Assembly (NCBI RefSeq): GCF_900114115.1
Contig: NZ_FORX01000002.1
Span: forward strand, 248,001 to 312,000
Length of the DNA: 64,000 bases
Reading direction: 5' to 3'
Origin: Desulfomicrobium apsheronum
GTDB lineage: Bacteria; Desulfobacterota; Desulfovibrionia; Desulfovibrionales; Desulfomicrobiaceae
The position numbers and the translations under genes are program-made. The notes beneath the pieces were generated by a model. That model worked only from the letters and a program-made list of their open reading frames with translations. It did not search any database and was not told where the DNA came from. Shown here piece after piece: positions 32,232 through 41,340 of the stretch; position 1 is the stretch's first letter, and every line of letters starts with the position of its first letter.

Positions 32232-33638
32232 CTATGGATTGGGCGTGGGGGGCTGCTCCAGGCTTGCGGACTGAACGGGCTCTTCGAGTTGTGCCATGTA
32301 AGCGGCCACGGCGGCCTTGAAGGCAGGCATATCCTTGCTTGCGATGGGGTCGGCCGGCATGGTCTTGAGTTTCAAGGGGTTGATGAGCTTGCCGTTTTGC
32401 CTCATGCGGAAGTCAAGATGCGGGCCCGTTGCGTAACCTGTGCTGCCGACATAGCCGATGGTCTGGCCCTGCTTCACCTTGGCGCCTTTCTTGGAAGCCT
32501 TGGCGAATTTGCTCATGTGATTGTAGATGGTCTCATAGCCGTTGCTGTGGATCACGCGCACGAAACGGCCCTGGGACTTGTTGGAGCCCACCTGCGCGAT
32601 AATTCCGTCGGCGACCGTGCTGATCGGTGTTCCGGTGGGCGCGGCGTAATCGATGCCCTGATGCGGACGTCTGTATTTCAGGATGGGGTGCATGCGGCTC
32701 ATGGAATAGCCGGAAGAGATGCGAGTGAAGGGCAGCGGAGACTTGAGGAACGCCTTGCGTAGCGGACGTCCTTTTTCGTCGTAGTAGGCCGTGTTGCCTT
32801 TCTTGTCCGTATATTGATAGGCGCGGTAGGTCTGCCCCTGGTTGGTGAAGCTGGCCGCCATGAGTTGCCCGTAGCCGACGAATTTGCCTTCCCTGAATTT
32901 TTTCTCGACGATGACCCTAAAAGAGTCCCCGGTGCGCAGGTCTCGCGTGAAGTCCACGTCATAGGCGAAAACGTTGCCCAGCCTGATGGCCAGTTCCTCG
33001 CTTTCACCGGCGGAGGTCACCGCTCCGAACAGACTGCTTTCAACCATTCCCGAAACGTTCTTTGTTTCCATCTCGTAGGGAATGGCTTCGCGCCGGAATT
33101 CATAGCCGGAATCGGTCAGGGAAACCACCAGGCGTTCGTTGGAATCGATTTCATATTCCAGGCCGACCAGGGCCTTGTTGGAATAGATCATGGTCCAGGG
33201 CTGGCCTGCCCTGAGGCTGTCCAGGGGATAGAAATCCTTGCTTTCGTTGCACAGGGAATAGATCTCGGAGAGTCCGAGGTGTCCTTCCAGGAGGGTCGAA
33301 GGAGTATCGCCGCGCTTTATCGTGTCGCTCATGCGAGTGATTTCAGGCTCCCGTGGGGCGCATGCCTCGGGCAGTTCCTCGCTCTCCTGCTCCTGTTCGG
33401 CGAATGCTCCGTCGTCTTTGATGTCCTGGTATTCGTGGCGGGTGGCGATGCCTTGAGCGCTCCAGTCGATGCTGGACTGCGTTTCGTTGGGGGAGAGGAA
33501 GTTGAAAAAAATGGCGGCCCCGATAAGCAGCGCGCCCAGGAAGGCGAAGAAGGGCATGGTCAGCCTGGAAGGCGCGGATTTGCGCTTCAGGGACAGGTTG
33601 GCAGGCCGGTGGATTTTATGTCGATTCTTTTTTGTCAT
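32232..33638 (-). CDS. M23 family peptidoglycan endopeptidase
   Basis: 468 aa, similar in layout to MepM. A basic N-terminus and a membrane anchor (~28-48) precede a LysM-like/OapA-like region with SDTIKRGDTPSTLL (~102-140), a linker domain, and the M23 catalytic domain (~310-425) with HQGIDYAAPTGTP supplying the first zinc ligands. The second zinc motif reads GPHLDFRM, with Asp where the family usually has His (HLH). It probably cleaves peptide crosslinks in the periplasm. ATG at 33638 has a weak ribosome-binding site. Confidence 0.88.
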   Translation of the reverse strand: MTKKNRHKIHRPANLSLKRKSAPSRLTMPFFAFLGALLIGAAIFFNFLSPNETQSSIDWSAQGIATRHEYQDIKDDGAFAEQEQESEELPEACAPREPEITRMSDTIKRGDTPSTLLEGHLGLSEIYSLCNESKDFYPLDSLRAGQPWTMIYSNKALVGLEYEIDSNERLVVSLTDSGYEFRREAIPYEMETKNVSGMVESSLFGAVTSAGESEELAIRLGNVFAYDVDFTRDLRTGDSFRVIVEKKFREGKFVGYGQLMAASFTNQGQTYRAYQYTDKKGNTAYYDEKGRPLRKAFLKSPLPFTRISSGYSMSRMHPILKYRRPHQGIDYAAPTGTPISTVADGIIAQVGSNKSQGRFVRVIHSNGYETIYNHMSKFAKASKKGAKVKQGQTIGYVGSTGYATGPHLDFRMRQNGKLINPLKLKTMPADPIASKDMPAFKAAVAAYMAQLEEPVQSASLEQPPTPNP

Positions 33639-33897
33639 ACGTCCATATGCGGTTTAAGCGATGGCCCAGATGATGCGTCGATCGGCGGTGCACGGCCACA
33701 CCCGGGCTTAGCGAGGAATTGATGGGCCCTCATAGCCGTGTAAGACGTCAAGCTCAAGCACTTGTTTCCCGCAAGGATGCTTCCGGGAGTTGCCAATGCT
33801 TGGCCGATTTGACGCGGGCTTGATGCCTGAATGCTTGATGCGCCCGGCGAAGAGTCGCTCGGGCCGCCCGAAACCGACTTTTCTAGCGGAGAATTTT

Positions 33898-34221
33898 TTA
33901 GCCGGGGACTTCGTCGCTGACGCCGCCGAGCATCTCAATGCCCATTTCGAAACAGTCGGAAGACTGTTCTGGTCGGACCAAGCACCAACGTACGCGTCCC
34001 ACCCGTTTTCCGATCCCGGTCACTTTGTTGCCGAGGGCACTCCCCTGCACATCCACCTTGACGTATTGTCCTGCACCAAGCGGTATGTTCGTTTCGAGCA
34101 GGAGCCCGTTGTAGCAGTAGTTGAGAACCCGCGAGGGGCGCTTGGCGGGATTGTTCGCGGCAGGGAGCATGTCGCAAGGTTCCAGACATGCGAATCGTGG
34201 CCATTTTCTTTTTTCAAGCAT
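33898..34221 (-). CDS. PilZ domain protein
   Basis: 107-aa single-domain protein with RKWPRF (the RxxxR c-di-GMP contact) at the N-terminus and NYCYNGLLLET, close to the D/NxSxxG motif but with Cys for Ser. The rest is a beta-barrel-like stretch with GQYVKVDVQG and VGRVRWC. It is a likely c-di-GMP receptor. ATG at 34221 follows CAGGAG; a longer in-frame extension to 34512 lies antisense-like over the TetR end and is rejected. Confidence 0.8.
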   Translation of the reverse strand: MLEKRKWPRFACLEPCDMLPAANNPAKRPSRVLNYCYNGLLLETNIPLGAGQYVKVDVQGSALGNKVTGIGKRVGRVRWCLVRPEQSSDCFEMGIEMLGGVSDEVPG

Positions 34222-34331
34222 GGTTTGCTCCTGCACCGTCCGAGAGGATGGTGAAAAGGTGTCCGGGAGATTGATTCCCGATATACCTTGCCGGGGCAAA
34301 AGGCCACTTGGAAAACGGAGGAAGTTCCCGG

Positions 34332-34916
34332 CTAGCGGGCTTTTAGGCCGTAAATGACAAAATCGACGATATCGTCGAACAGGCCGTCGTCCCCGTAGGG
34401 GGTCAAGAGGCCGTGTCGGATGCCGCCGACTAGGTTGCAGAAAACGACGACCGAGGTTTTGTGAGGGTCGAGATCGCGGATGCTGCCGTCCCGTACCCCG
34501 CGTTTCACGCACTCTTCGAGAATTTCGTAGAGTTCCGAGAAGTTGCGGATCATCACGTCCTTGTCTTCGACGGTCTTCAGATCGCTGAACGGCGAGCAGC
34601 GTACCAGGACCATGAAATCCTGACGGGGATTGCGGGCGAAGTCGAAATAGGTCTTGGCGAAAATGCGGACCGCTTCAAGGCCATTGGGGACGCCTTGCAG
34701 GTTGGTGCGCATGGTCTGGACGAGTTCATGTACGACATCGAGACCGGCCGTGAGGAAGAGTTTTTCCTTGTTGCCGAAATGATGGGTCAGAAGCCCGAGG
34801 GCCACGCCGGCCCGTTCCGAGATTTTCTTGAACGTCGTTTCCGAATAACCGTGTTCGCTGAACAGTTCCTTGGCAGCCTTGAGCAGCAGTTCTTTTTTTG
34901 TCGGTCCCATAGCCAT
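34332..34916 (-). CDS. TetR family transcriptional regulator
   Basis: 194 aa. N-terminal helix-turn-helix (ILLKAAKELF-like start, TTFKKISERAGVALGLLTHHFGNKEKLF) and an all-helical ligand-binding C-terminus. It may start at ATG 34916 or 34910; neither has a strong ribosome-binding site. An inverted repeat ATTGA-N8-TCAAT at about 35037-35054 in the divergent region is a candidate operator. The ligand and targets are unknown; the divergent gene at 35162 and the cupin-CDF genes after it are possible targets. Confidence 0.88.
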   Translation of the reverse strand: MAMGPTKKELLLKAAKELFSEHGYSETTFKKISERAGVALGLLTHHFGNKEKLFLTAGLDVVHELVQTMRTNLQGVPNGLEAVRIFAKTYFDFARNPRQDFMVLVRCSPFSDLKTVEDKDVMIRNFSELYEILEECVKRGVRDGSIRDLDPHKTSVVVFCNLVGGIRHGLLTPYGDDGLFDDIVDFVIYGLKAR

Positions 34917-35161
34917 GATGGTTTTTCTCGTGCGTCTGATGGTGGGTAACGAAATAGGGTGATCCGAAGCTTTGAAAAATGTCCTCCCCGGCGGACAGTG
35001 GAGAACGCGAAGGCGAAAAATCAGGCTAACTCTTTAAATTGAATACCCAATCAATATGCGTGGTCTTGTTTTTTGTCAACGAGGCTCGGGATTTCGCATA
35101 AATTGACAAACAACGCTCTGATCTTGAATAAGAAGCGTCCACCGTCGACGAGGAGCAATGA

Positions 35162-35740
35162 ATGAATGCCTTGAAATACTGGTCCGGATACATGCTGTCG
35201 GCCCTGCGCGCCCGTCTTTACGGATTGCGGCCGGGCAGGAGATCCTTGGTCAAGAACGACCGGGTTCGCAACAGCCCCCTTTATGACGATGTCTGCGCCT
35301 GGCAAAAGGCGCAGATGGAGTCCATGACGTTTGAAAACGACCGCCCCACCAAGGAGCTCAAGGGCACAGTGGACCTGTCGCTCATGCGTCGCATCCACCG
35401 ACGCACCCTGCTTGAGATCAGGCACGAGCTCGGAGATCTCTGGCGTCCTTCGTCGGTAACCATGAACGAGGGACGCGGGATCAGCCTGGATCAGTCCATA
35501 GCCATCATGCACCGGTTGCGTGACGCCGGTTTTCCCGACGATTCACTCGGCGTGGTTTCGGTTGAGTTCGCGGGCAGAAGGCACTCCTTTGCCATTGTCC
35601 AGGATCGTACGGACGATTTCTGGATGCTGGACAACGGAAAATTTTCCTACTGTCCGGTACGCGGAAGTGTTTTTCTGGCCGTGCGCAAGGATGTGCATGT
35701 GCTCATCGGATTCAATTTTTTTGATGTCTGGAACTACTGA
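35162..35740 (+). CDS. Uncharacterised protein resembling transglutaminase-like (BTLCP) fold without the Cys
   Basis: 192 aa, no signal peptide. The C-terminal half follows the pattern of bacterial transglutaminase-like cysteine proteinases: a helix RGISLDQSIAIMHRLRDAG where these enzymes carry Cys, then VSVEFAGRRHSFAIVQD with the His and FWMLDNG with the Asp. The Cys position seems to be occupied by Asp-Gln-Ser, so it may be a catalytically dead relative. This is motif-level inference only. ATG at 35162 follows GAGGAG. Divergent from the TetR gene and followed after 35 nt by the cupin gene. Confidence 0.5.
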   Translation: MNALKYWSGYMLSALRARLYGLRPGRRSLVKNDRVRNSPLYDDVCAWQKAQMESMTFENDRPTKELKGTVDLSLMRRIHRRTLLEIRHELGDLWRPSSVTMNEGRGISLDQSIAIMHRLRDAGFPDDSLGVVSVEFAGRRHSFAIVQDRTDDFWMLDNGKFSYCPVRGSVFLAVRKDVHVLIGFNFFDVWNY

Positions 35741-35775
35741 ACCGGCTTTGCAACACGCCGGAAGGAAGGGATAAA

Positions 35776-36126
35776 ATGAAAATCATGCCTACCGAGGCCG
35801 CACAGGCCGTGCATTTTGATTCGGAAGCCGCCAGGGGGGTGACGGGCAGGGTGGTCATCGGGCGAATCGACGGCGCAAACAATTTCTGCATGCGCCGCTT
35901 TGATCTTGCGCCGGGCGGACATACCCCGCGCCATGCCCACGCCTGGGAGCACGAGATCTTTTTTCACGCAGGCGAAGGCGAGGTGTACCACGACGGTCAA
36001 TGGACCCGCGTCGTTCCGGGAGACGCGGTCTTCGTGCCCGGGGACCAGGAGCATCAAATCCGCAACGCCGGAGACTCCGCGCTGACATTCATCTGTCTGG
36101 TTCCCGCCGGAGCGCCTGAAATCTAA
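35776..36126 (+). CDS. Cupin 2 domain protein
   Basis: 116-aa single cupin. Motif 1 is PRHAHAWEHEIFFHAGEGE (metal ligands His, His, Glu) and motif 2 is PGDAVFVPGDQEHQIRN (His). The function of small cupins varies, and the substrate cannot be assigned. ATG follows AAGGAAGGG. It lies 11 nt before the CDF transporter, suggesting co-expression. Confidence 0.85.
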   Translation: MKIMPTEAAQAVHFDSEAARGVTGRVVIGRIDGANNFCMRRFDLAPGGHTPRHAHAWEHEIFFHAGEGEVYHDGQWTRVVPGDAVFVPGDQEHQIRNAGDSALTFICLVPAGAPEI

Positions 36127-36137
36127 AGAGGTCCGCG

Positions 36138-37079
36138 ATGTTGGCCCACGCCCGGAAATACGCCTATCTTTCCATTGGCGCCTCGCTTTTGACCATGGCC
36201 CTGAAATTCGGGGCGTTTTTCCTGACCGGGTCGGTGGGGCTTTTTTCCGATGCCGTGGAGTCCGTGGTCAATCTGACCGCAGGACTCATTGCGCTCATGG
36301 CCATTATCCTGGCGTATCGTCCGGCCGATCAGAGCCATGCCTACGGGCATGGCAAGGTCGAGTATTTTTCCAGCGGCATGGAAGGCATATTGATCTGTAT
36401 CGCGGCGCTAGGTATCGCCTACGCCTCGGTGCAGCGTTTTTTGCATCCGCAGGAGCTGCATTTCCTGGGAACGGGCATTGTCGTGGCCACCTTGGCCGGC
36501 GTCGTCAATTTCGCAGTGGCCAGGATAATGCTCCGGGCCGCCCGCGAATACGACAGCATCGTGCTTGAGGCCGACGCAAGGCACCTGCTGACCGATGTCT
36601 GGACATCGGCCGGACTGGTGGCCGCCCTGGCGGTCATGCATTTCGCGCCGCCGTCCTGGCAGATACTTGATCCGATTCTGGGTCTCGTCATGTCCGTCAA
36701 CATCGTCTGGACCGGACTGAGCCTGGTTCGCAAGTCGGTCGCGGGGCTCATGGACGTCGGTCTGCCCGCGGATGAAGTTGCCCTGATCACGGATGCCATA
36801 AGGCGCATCGGCGGGATCGAATCGGGATTTCACGCTCTGCGCACACGCAAATCCGGAGTCGTCAGATTCGTGGATTTTCATCTGCTCGTGCCCGGAGCCA
36901 TGACGGTGCAGCAGTCGCACGACCTGTGCTGCGAGATCGAGGAAGCCATAAAGGCAGCCCTGCCGGGCAGCCAGACCACCATCCATGTGGAGCCCCGCGA
37001 GGACTATGCCTCGTTTGACGGCTGGAAGGTGGGAGGTCTCTGCGACAGGTCCGCCTGCAAAAAAGGCAGGCAGGATTGA
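36138..37079 (+). CDS. Cation diffusion facilitator (CDF) transporter
   Basis: 313 aa, six membrane helices followed by a cytoplasmic metal-sensing domain. The transport site is formed by FSDAVES in helix 2 and HLLTD in helix 5, and AYGHGKVEYFS is the conserved loop after helix 2. The C-terminal domain has VRFVDFHLLVPG and TTIHVEP. It likely exports Zn2+, Fe2+ or Mn2+ in exchange for protons. ATG follows AGAGGT. The C-terminus ends in a Cys-containing basic tail (CDRSACKKGRQ). Confidence 0.9.
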   Translation: MLAHARKYAYLSIGASLLTMALKFGAFFLTGSVGLFSDAVESVVNLTAGLIALMAIILAYRPADQSHAYGHGKVEYFSSGMEGILICIAALGIAYASVQRFLHPQELHFLGTGIVVATLAGVVNFAVARIMLRAAREYDSIVLEADARHLLTDVWTSAGLVAALAVMHFAPPSWQILDPILGLVMSVNIVWTGLSLVRKSVAGLMDVGLPADEVALITDAIRRIGGIESGFHALRTRKSGVVRFVDFHLLVPGAMTVQQSHDLCCEIEEAIKAALPGSQTTIHVEPREDYASFDGWKVGGLCDRSACKKGRQD

Positions 37080-37135
37080 ACGTAGTACGCGGCGGGGCTT
37101 TGAAGTCCCGGCGAACGTCCGTGATGGAGGTTTTG

Positions 37136-37288
37136 ATGTTGAAAAAATTGGTGGTGCTGGTCTGTCTGGCGGCCTTTTTGGGCGTCGGGTGTTCGACCGT
37201 GGGTGAAGTGACCGGCAAGACGGTCAAGGGCGTTGAAAACGCAGCCGACGATTTCAAGGAAGGTTATCGCAAGGGCAAGAGCGAGTGA
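37136..37288 (+). CDS. Small entericidin-like lipoprotein
   Basis: 50 aa. Basic start MLKK, hydrophobic stretch and lipobox LGVGC, so Cys at ~19 would be acylated. The mature part (STVGEVTGKTVKGVENAADD) has the amphipathic, Gly/Lys/Asp-rich look of entericidin-type lipoproteins. ATG at 37136 has GGAGG upstream; longer in-frame starts are not supported. It lies ~55 nt after the CDF gene. Confidence 0.75.
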   Translation: MLKKLVVLVCLAAFLGVGCSTVGEVTGKTVKGVENAADDFKEGYRKGKSE

Positions 37289-37484
37289 GGGCTCGGCGGT
37301 GTGCGGCTGCTTCGGGTTGAAGTCACGCCCGCACGGCCTTGAAGATGAGCTTTTTTACCTTTTTTGGCGAATGATCCAGGCATGTTGCCCTGCTTGGCGG
37401 GCATGAGTGCGCCATGTGATATTCGCTTCGTTTCAGGGGCCTGCTGCTCCCGGGAAACCATTTGGCCGGGACACGGCAAAGAGT

Positions 37485-37513
37485 TTGCCAAATTGGGGAG
37501 AGCCGTATATTTT
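37485..37513 (+). promoter_or_regulatory. Possible sigma70 promoter for the cyclophilin gene
   Basis: TTGCCA (37485-37490), 17-bp spacer, TATTTT (37508-37513). The start codon follows at 37552. No gene is seen in the 263 bases from 37289 to 37551. Confidence 0.4.
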
Positions 37514-37551
37514 TATGCTCCTTTATTGGAGACCATTTTCTGGAGGGAAGA

Positions 37552-38052
37552 ATGAGCAATCCGGTGGTCCTGGTGGACACGACCAAAGGAGAATTTCTGG
37601 TTGAACTGTTCGCGGACAAGGCGCCGCTGACCGTGGCCAATTTTTTGGGTTATGTGGACGATGATTTCTATGTAGGCACCCTGTTTCACCGGGTCGTGAA
37701 AGGGTTCATGGTTCAGGGCGGTGGACTCGACAACATGATGCGCGAAAAGCCTACCCGGCCGCCTGTCGCCAATGAGGCCGCAAACGGCCTCAAGAATGTC
37801 GAAGGCACCGTGGCCATGGCTCGCACCGCCGATCCGCACAGCGCCTGCGCCCAGTTTTTTATTAACACGGTCGATAACCCGGACCTTGATCATCAGGGAG
37901 AGGACGAGTTCGGCTATTGCGTTTTCGGTCAGGTCATTGACGGGATGGATGTGGTCAAGAAAATTGAAAAAGTCCGGGTCAAGGCCCAGGGCGATCACGA
38001 ACACGCACCCGCCGATCAGGTGTCCATTAACTCCATTACCCGTTTCGAATGA
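37552..38052 (+). CDS. Peptidyl-prolyl cis-trans isomerase (cyclophilin type)
   Basis: 166 aa, cytoplasmic (no signal peptide). Cyclophilin core: FADKAPLTVANFLGYV, GTLFHRVVKGFMVQGGG, GTVAMARTADPHSACAQFFINT and FGYCVFGQVIDGMDVV. It accelerates prolyl isomerisation in protein folding. ATG at 37552 follows GGAGGGAAGA. It is followed after 29 nt by the S1 protein gene. Confidence 0.93.
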   Translation: MSNPVVLVDTTKGEFLVELFADKAPLTVANFLGYVDDDFYVGTLFHRVVKGFMVQGGGLDNMMREKPTRPPVANEAANGLKNVEGTVAMARTADPHSACAQFFINTVDNPDLDHQGEDEFGYCVFGQVIDGMDVVKKIEKVRVKAQGDHEHAPADQVSINSITRFE

Positions 38053-38081
38053 CGGTTTACGGTGAAGTAAGGTAGTCAATC

Positions 38082-39500
38082 ATGAGTGAAGATTTTGCCG
38101 AGCTGTTCGCATCCTATGAATCCCAGCGCAAGACAGCCCTCAAGGCAGGGGACAAGATTTCCGGTACAGTGATTTCCATTGGTCAGAAGGCCGCTTTCAT
38201 TGATTGCGGAGCGGCCGTGGACGGTATCGTGGACCGCGAGGAATTGCTGAACGACGACGGAGAGCTGAGTGTCGCCGAGGGCGATACGCTGGAACTTTAC
38301 GTGGTGGGCGTGACCGACGACAGCGTGCGTTTGTCCAAGGCACTGACCGGCATCGGCGGCCTCAATATGCTCGAAGACGCCTATAACAGCGGCGTGCCGG
38401 TGGAAGGGAAAGTGCGCGAGCAGATCAAGGGCGGCTTTCATGTAGAGGTATTGAAGCATCGTGCCTTCTGTCCTGTTTCCCAGATCGATGCGCGCTACGT
38501 CGCGACCCCCGAGGATTATGTCGGGCAGACTCTGCAGTTTCGGATCACCAAGGTTTCCGAGAACGGACGCAACATCGTCGTGTCCCGCCGGGCCTTGCTC
38601 GAAGAGGAGCAGAAGCAGGCCAGCGCCAGCTTTTTCGAGACGGTCAGCGAAGGCGACATCGTCGAGGGTACGGTCACCCGCCTGGCCGCTTTCGGAGCCT
38701 TTGTGGAGCTGGTTCCGGGCGTGGAAGGGCTGGTGCATATTTCCGAGATTTCCTGGGCCAGAATCCAGAGCCCCGAGGAGATCCTGAGCATGGGCGACAA
38801 GGTGCGGGTCAAGTATCTGGGCACAAGCGCGGGTAAGAAGCCCGGCGAGACCCGTCTGTCCCTGTCCATCAAGCAGGCGCAGGATGATCCCTGGAAGACC
38901 GTGGGCGATCGCTTCAAGGATGGCGACAAGGTCACCGGCAAGGTGGTCAAGCTCATGGATTTTGGCGCCTTCGTGGAGATCGCTCCCGGCATCGAAGGAC
39001 TGGTTCACGTCAGCGAGATGAGCTACGCCAAGCGTATCAACAAGCCCGGCGACGTGGTCCAGGTCGGCGACATGGTCGCGGCCGTGATCAAGCAGGTCGA
39101 TGTGGAGAAGCAGCGCATTTCGCTCAGCATGCGTGACGCCGAAGGTGATCCGTGGCTCAATGTGGCCGAGAAATATCCCGTGGGCCAGGCCGTGCAGGGC
39201 ACCGTGGAGAAACGCCAGCAGTTCGGTCTCTTCATTTCCCTGGAGCCGGGCGTGACCGGACTTCTGCCCCAGTCGGTCATGTCCCGGGCTGACGGCGAGA
39301 TCAAATACGACAAGCTGGCTCCCGGCGATACCGTGGTGGTCAGCATCGAGAGCGTGAACACCCGTGAGCGCAAGATCAGCCTTGGAACCGGCAAGAAAGA
39401 GGAAGTGTCGGACTGGAAGGGTTACAAGCCCCAATCTTCAGGAGCCGACATGGGCTCTTTGGGTAGCGCCCTGGCCGAGGCTCTGAAGAAGAAAAGCTAG
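38082..39500 (+). CDS. S1 RNA-binding domain protein (ribosomal protein S1-like)
   Basis: 472 aa. Five S1-type OB-fold repeats starting near residues 22, 105, 190, 280 and 365, each with the pattern GxVxxxxxFGAFVEL(x)PGxEGLVHxSE, clearest in the third and fourth. It is shorter than the usual six-domain S1 (~550-580 aa). It may be a bona fide S1 variant or a paralogue, which needs a genome-wide view. It would bind mRNA on the 30S subunit. ATG follows GTAAGGTAG. Confidence 0.82.
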   Translation: MSEDFAELFASYESQRKTALKAGDKISGTVISIGQKAAFIDCGAAVDGIVDREELLNDDGELSVAEGDTLELYVVGVTDDSVRLSKALTGIGGLNMLEDAYNSGVPVEGKVREQIKGGFHVEVLKHRAFCPVSQIDARYVATPEDYVGQTLQFRITKVSENGRNIVVSRRALLEEEQKQASASFFETVSEGDIVEGTVTRLAAFGAFVELVPGVEGLVHISEISWARIQSPEEILSMGDKVRVKYLGTSAGKKPGETRLSLSIKQAQDDPWKTVGDRFKDGDKVTGKVVKLMDFGAFVEIAPGIEGLVHVSEMSYAKRINKPGDVVQVGDMVAAVIKQVDVEKQRISLSMRDAEGDPWLNVAEKYPVGQAVQGTVEKRQQFGLFISLEPGVTGLLPQSVMSRADGEIKYDKLAPGDTVVVSIESVNTRERKISLGTGKKEEVSDWKGYKPQSSGADMGSLGSALAEALKKKS

Positions 39501-39550
39501 GCTTTTTGACGAGAGTAGACTCGTTCACCTTAAATTCAATGGAGGCTTCT

Positions 39551-39715
39551 ATGGCCATGGAACGATGGGAATGTCCGTGCGGCTATGTTTATGATCCGGC
39601 GGAAGGCGACGCGGAAAACAACATTCCGGCCGGCACCGCTTTCGAGGATCTGCCCGAGGATTGGGTCTGCCCCAAGTGCGGCGCGGAAAAAGAGTTTTTC
39701 GACAAGATGGATTGA
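39551..39715 (+). CDS. Rubredoxin with CxC first knuckle
   Basis: 54-aa one-iron electron carrier. The second knuckle is standard ([11 protein letters not shown]), and the loop has YVYDPAEGD and [11 protein letters not shown]. The first knuckle is WECPCGYVY, with one residue between the cysteines instead of the normal two (CxxCG). Codons at 39572-39580 read TGT-CCG-TGC, so this is not a reading error in translation. ATG at 39551 follows GGAGG. In sulfate reducers rubredoxin donates electrons to oxygen- and superoxide-detoxifying enzymes. Confidence 0.9.
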   Translation: MAMERWECPCGYVYDPAEGDAENNIPAGTAFEDLPEDWVCPKCGAEKEFFDKMD

Positions 39716-39812
39716 TGCCGGATTGTCCTCGGTTTTGTGGGGAGCAGGAAGTGATTCCGCTCCCTTTTTTTCGTTTCCGGGCGCTTGCCCGTGTTGCAAG
39801 GGGAGGCTTACG

Positions 39813-41174
39813 ATGGATGAGGTGTTGAAGCACAAGGCGGCAAGTTGCTGGGAACGCTACACGGCCAGCGATGACAGGGCTGCCATGGATCTTTTGGCCA
39901 GCGAGTTCCTTGACTTTCTGACCCGGTGCAAGACCGAACGCGAAACCATCGCCTGGGTGGCGGAGCAGGCTGCGGCCCGCGGATTTTCCGATGACTTGCG
40001 TCAGGATCTGGTCATCCTGCCTTTTCGTTCCAAGGCCGCCATCCTGGCGCGGCGGGGCACGAAGCCCCTGGCCGAGGGCCTGCGCCTGATCACGGCCCAC
40101 GCCGACACCCCGCATCTGGACCTCAAACAGCATCCGTTGCACGAGGAATGTCAGGTCGCGCTCATGAAGACGCATTATTACGGCGGCCTCAAGAAATATC
40201 AGTGGCTGGCCAGGCCGTTGGCGCTGCACGGCACCATCGTGGACATGGACGGCCGGGTCATTCCGGTCTGCATCGGCGAGGACGAGGCTGACCCGGTCTT
40301 CACGGTTCTGGACCTGCTGCCGCATCTGGCCCGCAAGCAGCGCGAGGAAACAGTGGAGAAGGCTTTCGTGGCCGAGAAGCTCAATATCGCCATCGGCCAT
40401 GAACCGGCCGAGACCGACGAGGAAGCCAAGGTCCGGCAGCGTGTGCTGGAGCTTCTTTACGGGCGTTACGCCATTCGCGAGGAAGACCTTTACAGCGCCG
40501 AGTTGCAGATTGTGCCCTCGGGCAAGGCCCGGTTCGTGGGCCTCGACCGCGCGCTTCTCGGCGGATACGGTCAGGACGATCGGCTGTGCGTGTTCGCGGC
40601 CTTCAAGGCCTTCATGGACGCGCCAAGCGGGGATCACACCCAGATTCTGCTGTTGTGGGACAAGGAGGAGATCGGCTCCGACGGAGCGACTGGCGCCAAA
40701 TCCCGTTTCATGGAATACGCCTTGGAAGACATCCTCGATGCCTGGGAGCCGGGCACCCGGCTGCGTCACGTACTGGGCCGGACCAAGGCCGTGTCCGCCG
40801 ACGTGCATTGCCCCATGGACCCGGACTATCAGGATGTGCATGACAAATATAACGCCTCCCTGCTCGGGTATGGCCCGGTCTTTTCCAAATTTACCGGCCA
40901 TGGCGGCAAATACGGAGCCAGCGAGGCCGACTGCGAATACGTGGCCTGGTTCAGGAAGCTGCTGAGCGCAGAGAACATCCCCTGGCAGATGGCCGAGATG
41001 GGCAAGGTGGACGAGGGCGGGGGCGGCACGGTGGCCAAGGAGCTGGCGGTTTACGGCATGGAGATCATCGATTTCGGTCCCGGAGTCCTGTCCATGCACA
41101 GCCCCTTCGAGATCAGCTCCAAGGCCGATCTCTTGGCCACGGTACACGCCTACAACGCTTTTTACCGCAGTTAG
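39813..41174 (+). CDS. M18 family aminopeptidase
   Basis: 453 aa. Zinc aminopeptidase of the aspartyl aminopeptidase type. Metal and catalytic marks are ITAHADTPHLDLK, DKEEIGSDGATGA, SADVHCPMDPDYQ and FGPGVLSMHSPFE near the C-terminus. It removes N-terminal residues in peptide turnover. ATG at 39813 follows GGGAGG (39801-39806); frame sequence upstream of it overlaps the rubredoxin gene and is not translated. A MITE-like element follows at 41201. Confidence 0.9.
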   Translation: MDEVLKHKAASCWERYTASDDRAAMDLLASEFLDFLTRCKTERETIAWVAEQAAARGFSDDLRQDLVILPFRSKAAILARRGTKPLAEGLRLITAHADTPHLDLKQHPLHEECQVALMKTHYYGGLKKYQWLARPLALHGTIVDMDGRVIPVCIGEDEADPVFTVLDLLPHLARKQREETVEKAFVAEKLNIAIGHEPAETDEEAKVRQRVLELLYGRYAIREEDLYSAELQIVPSGKARFVGLDRALLGGYGQDDRLCVFAAFKAFMDAPSGDHTQILLLWDKEEIGSDGATGAKSRFMEYALEDILDAWEPGTRLRHVLGRTKAVSADVHCPMDPDYQDVHDKYNASLLGYGPVFSKFTGHGGKYGASEADCEYVAWFRKLLSAENIPWQMAEMGKVDEGGGGTVAKELAVYGMEIIDFGPGVLSMHSPFEISSKADLLATVHAYNAFYRS

Positions 41175-41200
41175 CAGGCCGCCCCAAAATCAAATAATTC

Positions 41201-41328
41201 GCAGGCTGCTGAAAAATGGTGAGATGCAAGGAAACGAAAAAATCCAGGACGCGCGGTGTATTGTGACATACATAAGCGGTCTGGATTTTTTCGCTGACGC
41301 CGCAGATCGCCGTTTTTCAGCGGCCTGC
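41201..41328. mobile_element. MITE-like inverted-repeat element between M18 gene and selB
   Basis: Outer arms of 19 bp, GCAGGCTGCTGAAAAATGG (41201-41219) and its near-complement at 41310-41328 (17/19), enclose perfect inner 13-bp arms CGAAAAAATCCAG (41235-41247) and CTGGATTTTTTCG (41281-41293). The whole 128 bp can fold into one long hairpin and contains no gene. It ends just before the selB ribosome-binding site (AGGAG at 41330-41334). Confidence 0.75.
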
Positions 41329-41340
41329 TAGGAGAGACGC

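Noticed and set aside
34222-34512. 97-codon N-terminal extension of the PilZ gene
   Set aside because: It runs opposite the end of the TetR gene, is Arg/Pro-rich, and the ATG at 34221 has its own CAGGAG.
38076-39434. 452-codon minus-strand frame opposite the S1 protein
   Set aside because: Antisense to five clear S1 repeats; its own repeats are reflections of the S1 repeats.
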